Source of the DNA: Marivita sp.
GTDB taxonomy: Bacteria > Pseudomonadota > Alphaproteobacteria > Rhodobacterales > Rhodobacteraceae
Direction: 5' to 3'
Length of the DNA: 44,867 bases
Assembly: GCF_020055675.1 (NCBI RefSeq)
Contig: NZ_JAIPUS010000026.1
Location: 1-44,867 of the forward strand
The notes beneath the pieces are model-generated. The model saw nothing but the letters and a program-made list of their open reading frames with translations. It was not told the origin of the DNA and did not search any database. This document shows positions 44,715 to 44,867 of the stretch, in pieces. The translations under genes were made by a program, and so were the position numbers. The stretch's first letter is position 1; every line of letters starts with the position of its first letter.

Positions 44715-44867
44715 GTGCGCAATGTGCTCTGGGGGGCATTGTTTCTGTTGCTGCCAATCGGTGCAGCGGCACAAGGGGCCGGGCTGTTCTCGATGGAGAG
44801 CCGCCAGGATGGTCGCGCCTGGGAAGCGGTTGGCCGGCTCGAACTTGCCGGTAAAGCGTTTTGCACA
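44715..44867 (+). CDS. Secreted trypsin-like serine protease, N-terminal fragment
   Basis: Runs off the window end after 51 codons. GTG start with GGAGG 6 nt upstream. Residues 1-20 form a signal peptide (MRNVLWGALFLLLPIGAAAQ). The next part, GRAWEAVGRLELAGKAFCT, matches the opening of trypsin-like (S1) peptidases, where the cysteine is followed by the strand leading to the catalytic histidine, not included here. Periplasmic or secreted. It lies 76 nt after glcF and is probably not part of that operon. Confidence 0.6.
   Translation, partial: MRNVLWGALFLLLPIGAAAQGAGLFSMESRQDGRAWEAVGRLELAGKAFCT

Overview
The window is an ordinary, gene-dense chromosomal stretch (high G+C, short intergenic gaps, frequent 1-nt TGATG overlaps) from an alphaproteobacterium. 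It most likely belongs to the Rhodobacteraceae / marine Roseobacter group. The gene content supports this: a serC-serA leader RNA of the alphaproteobacterial type, a GAAC-N7-GAAC SOS box, a two-domain ALDH16-type dehydrogenase, homospermidine synthase, glycolate oxidase GlcDEF, a short-loop cyanide-insensitive-type bd oxidase and an IalB-family secreted protein. I see no prophage, transposase, CRISPR array, rRNA or tRNA.

Layout. 1-6.1 kb: NADPH glutamate synthase gltD-gltB (minus), with an intercistronic stem-loop, divergent from uppP. 7.2-8.1 kb: rlmH and rsfS (ribosome maturation/silencing). 8.2-11.6 kb: deoC followed by an ALDH16-like aldehyde dehydrogenase, a plausible deoxyribose/acetaldehyde route. 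11.6-16.7 kb: a GT-A-like glycosyltransferase, a phosphopantetheinyl transferase, an SOS-controlled error-prone polymerase dnaE2 that ends before the usual C-terminal OB domain, and a small ABM-fold protein. 16.8-19.5 kb: an aromatic aminotransferase translationally coupled to a mercaptopyruvate sulfurtransferase, then smpB. 20-22.4 kb: bd-type quinol oxidase cydAB (cioAB type).

22.4-28.2 kb: the whole phosphorylated serine pathway. serC-serA (minus, preceded by a structured leader) is divergent from serB; the serA side continues into a calcineurin-like phosphoesterase, and an asparaginase converges on serB. 28.4-33.5 kb: an IalB-like secreted protein, rlmN, a small Cys-containing protein of unknown function, and copA behind a CueR-type promoter. 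33.7-39 kb: homospermidine synthase, NAD salvage genes pncB and pncA flanking a TerB-like gene, and trhO. 39-40.6 kb: a small secreted protein and a HemJ-like/DUF599 membrane protein pair. 40.7-44.6 kb: glcDEF glycolate oxidase, then the start of a secreted trypsin-like protease cut by the window end.

No clearly new multi-gene system is visible. The points most worth a second look are small-scale: the serC leader with mutually exclusive hairpins; a phosphoesterase whose start codon sits in the loop of a perfect 11-bp inverted repeat; the truncated dnaE2 separated from any imuA/imuB; a five-copy dispersed repeat lying immediately before start codons or at or shortly after stop codons; and overlapping dyads before glcD.
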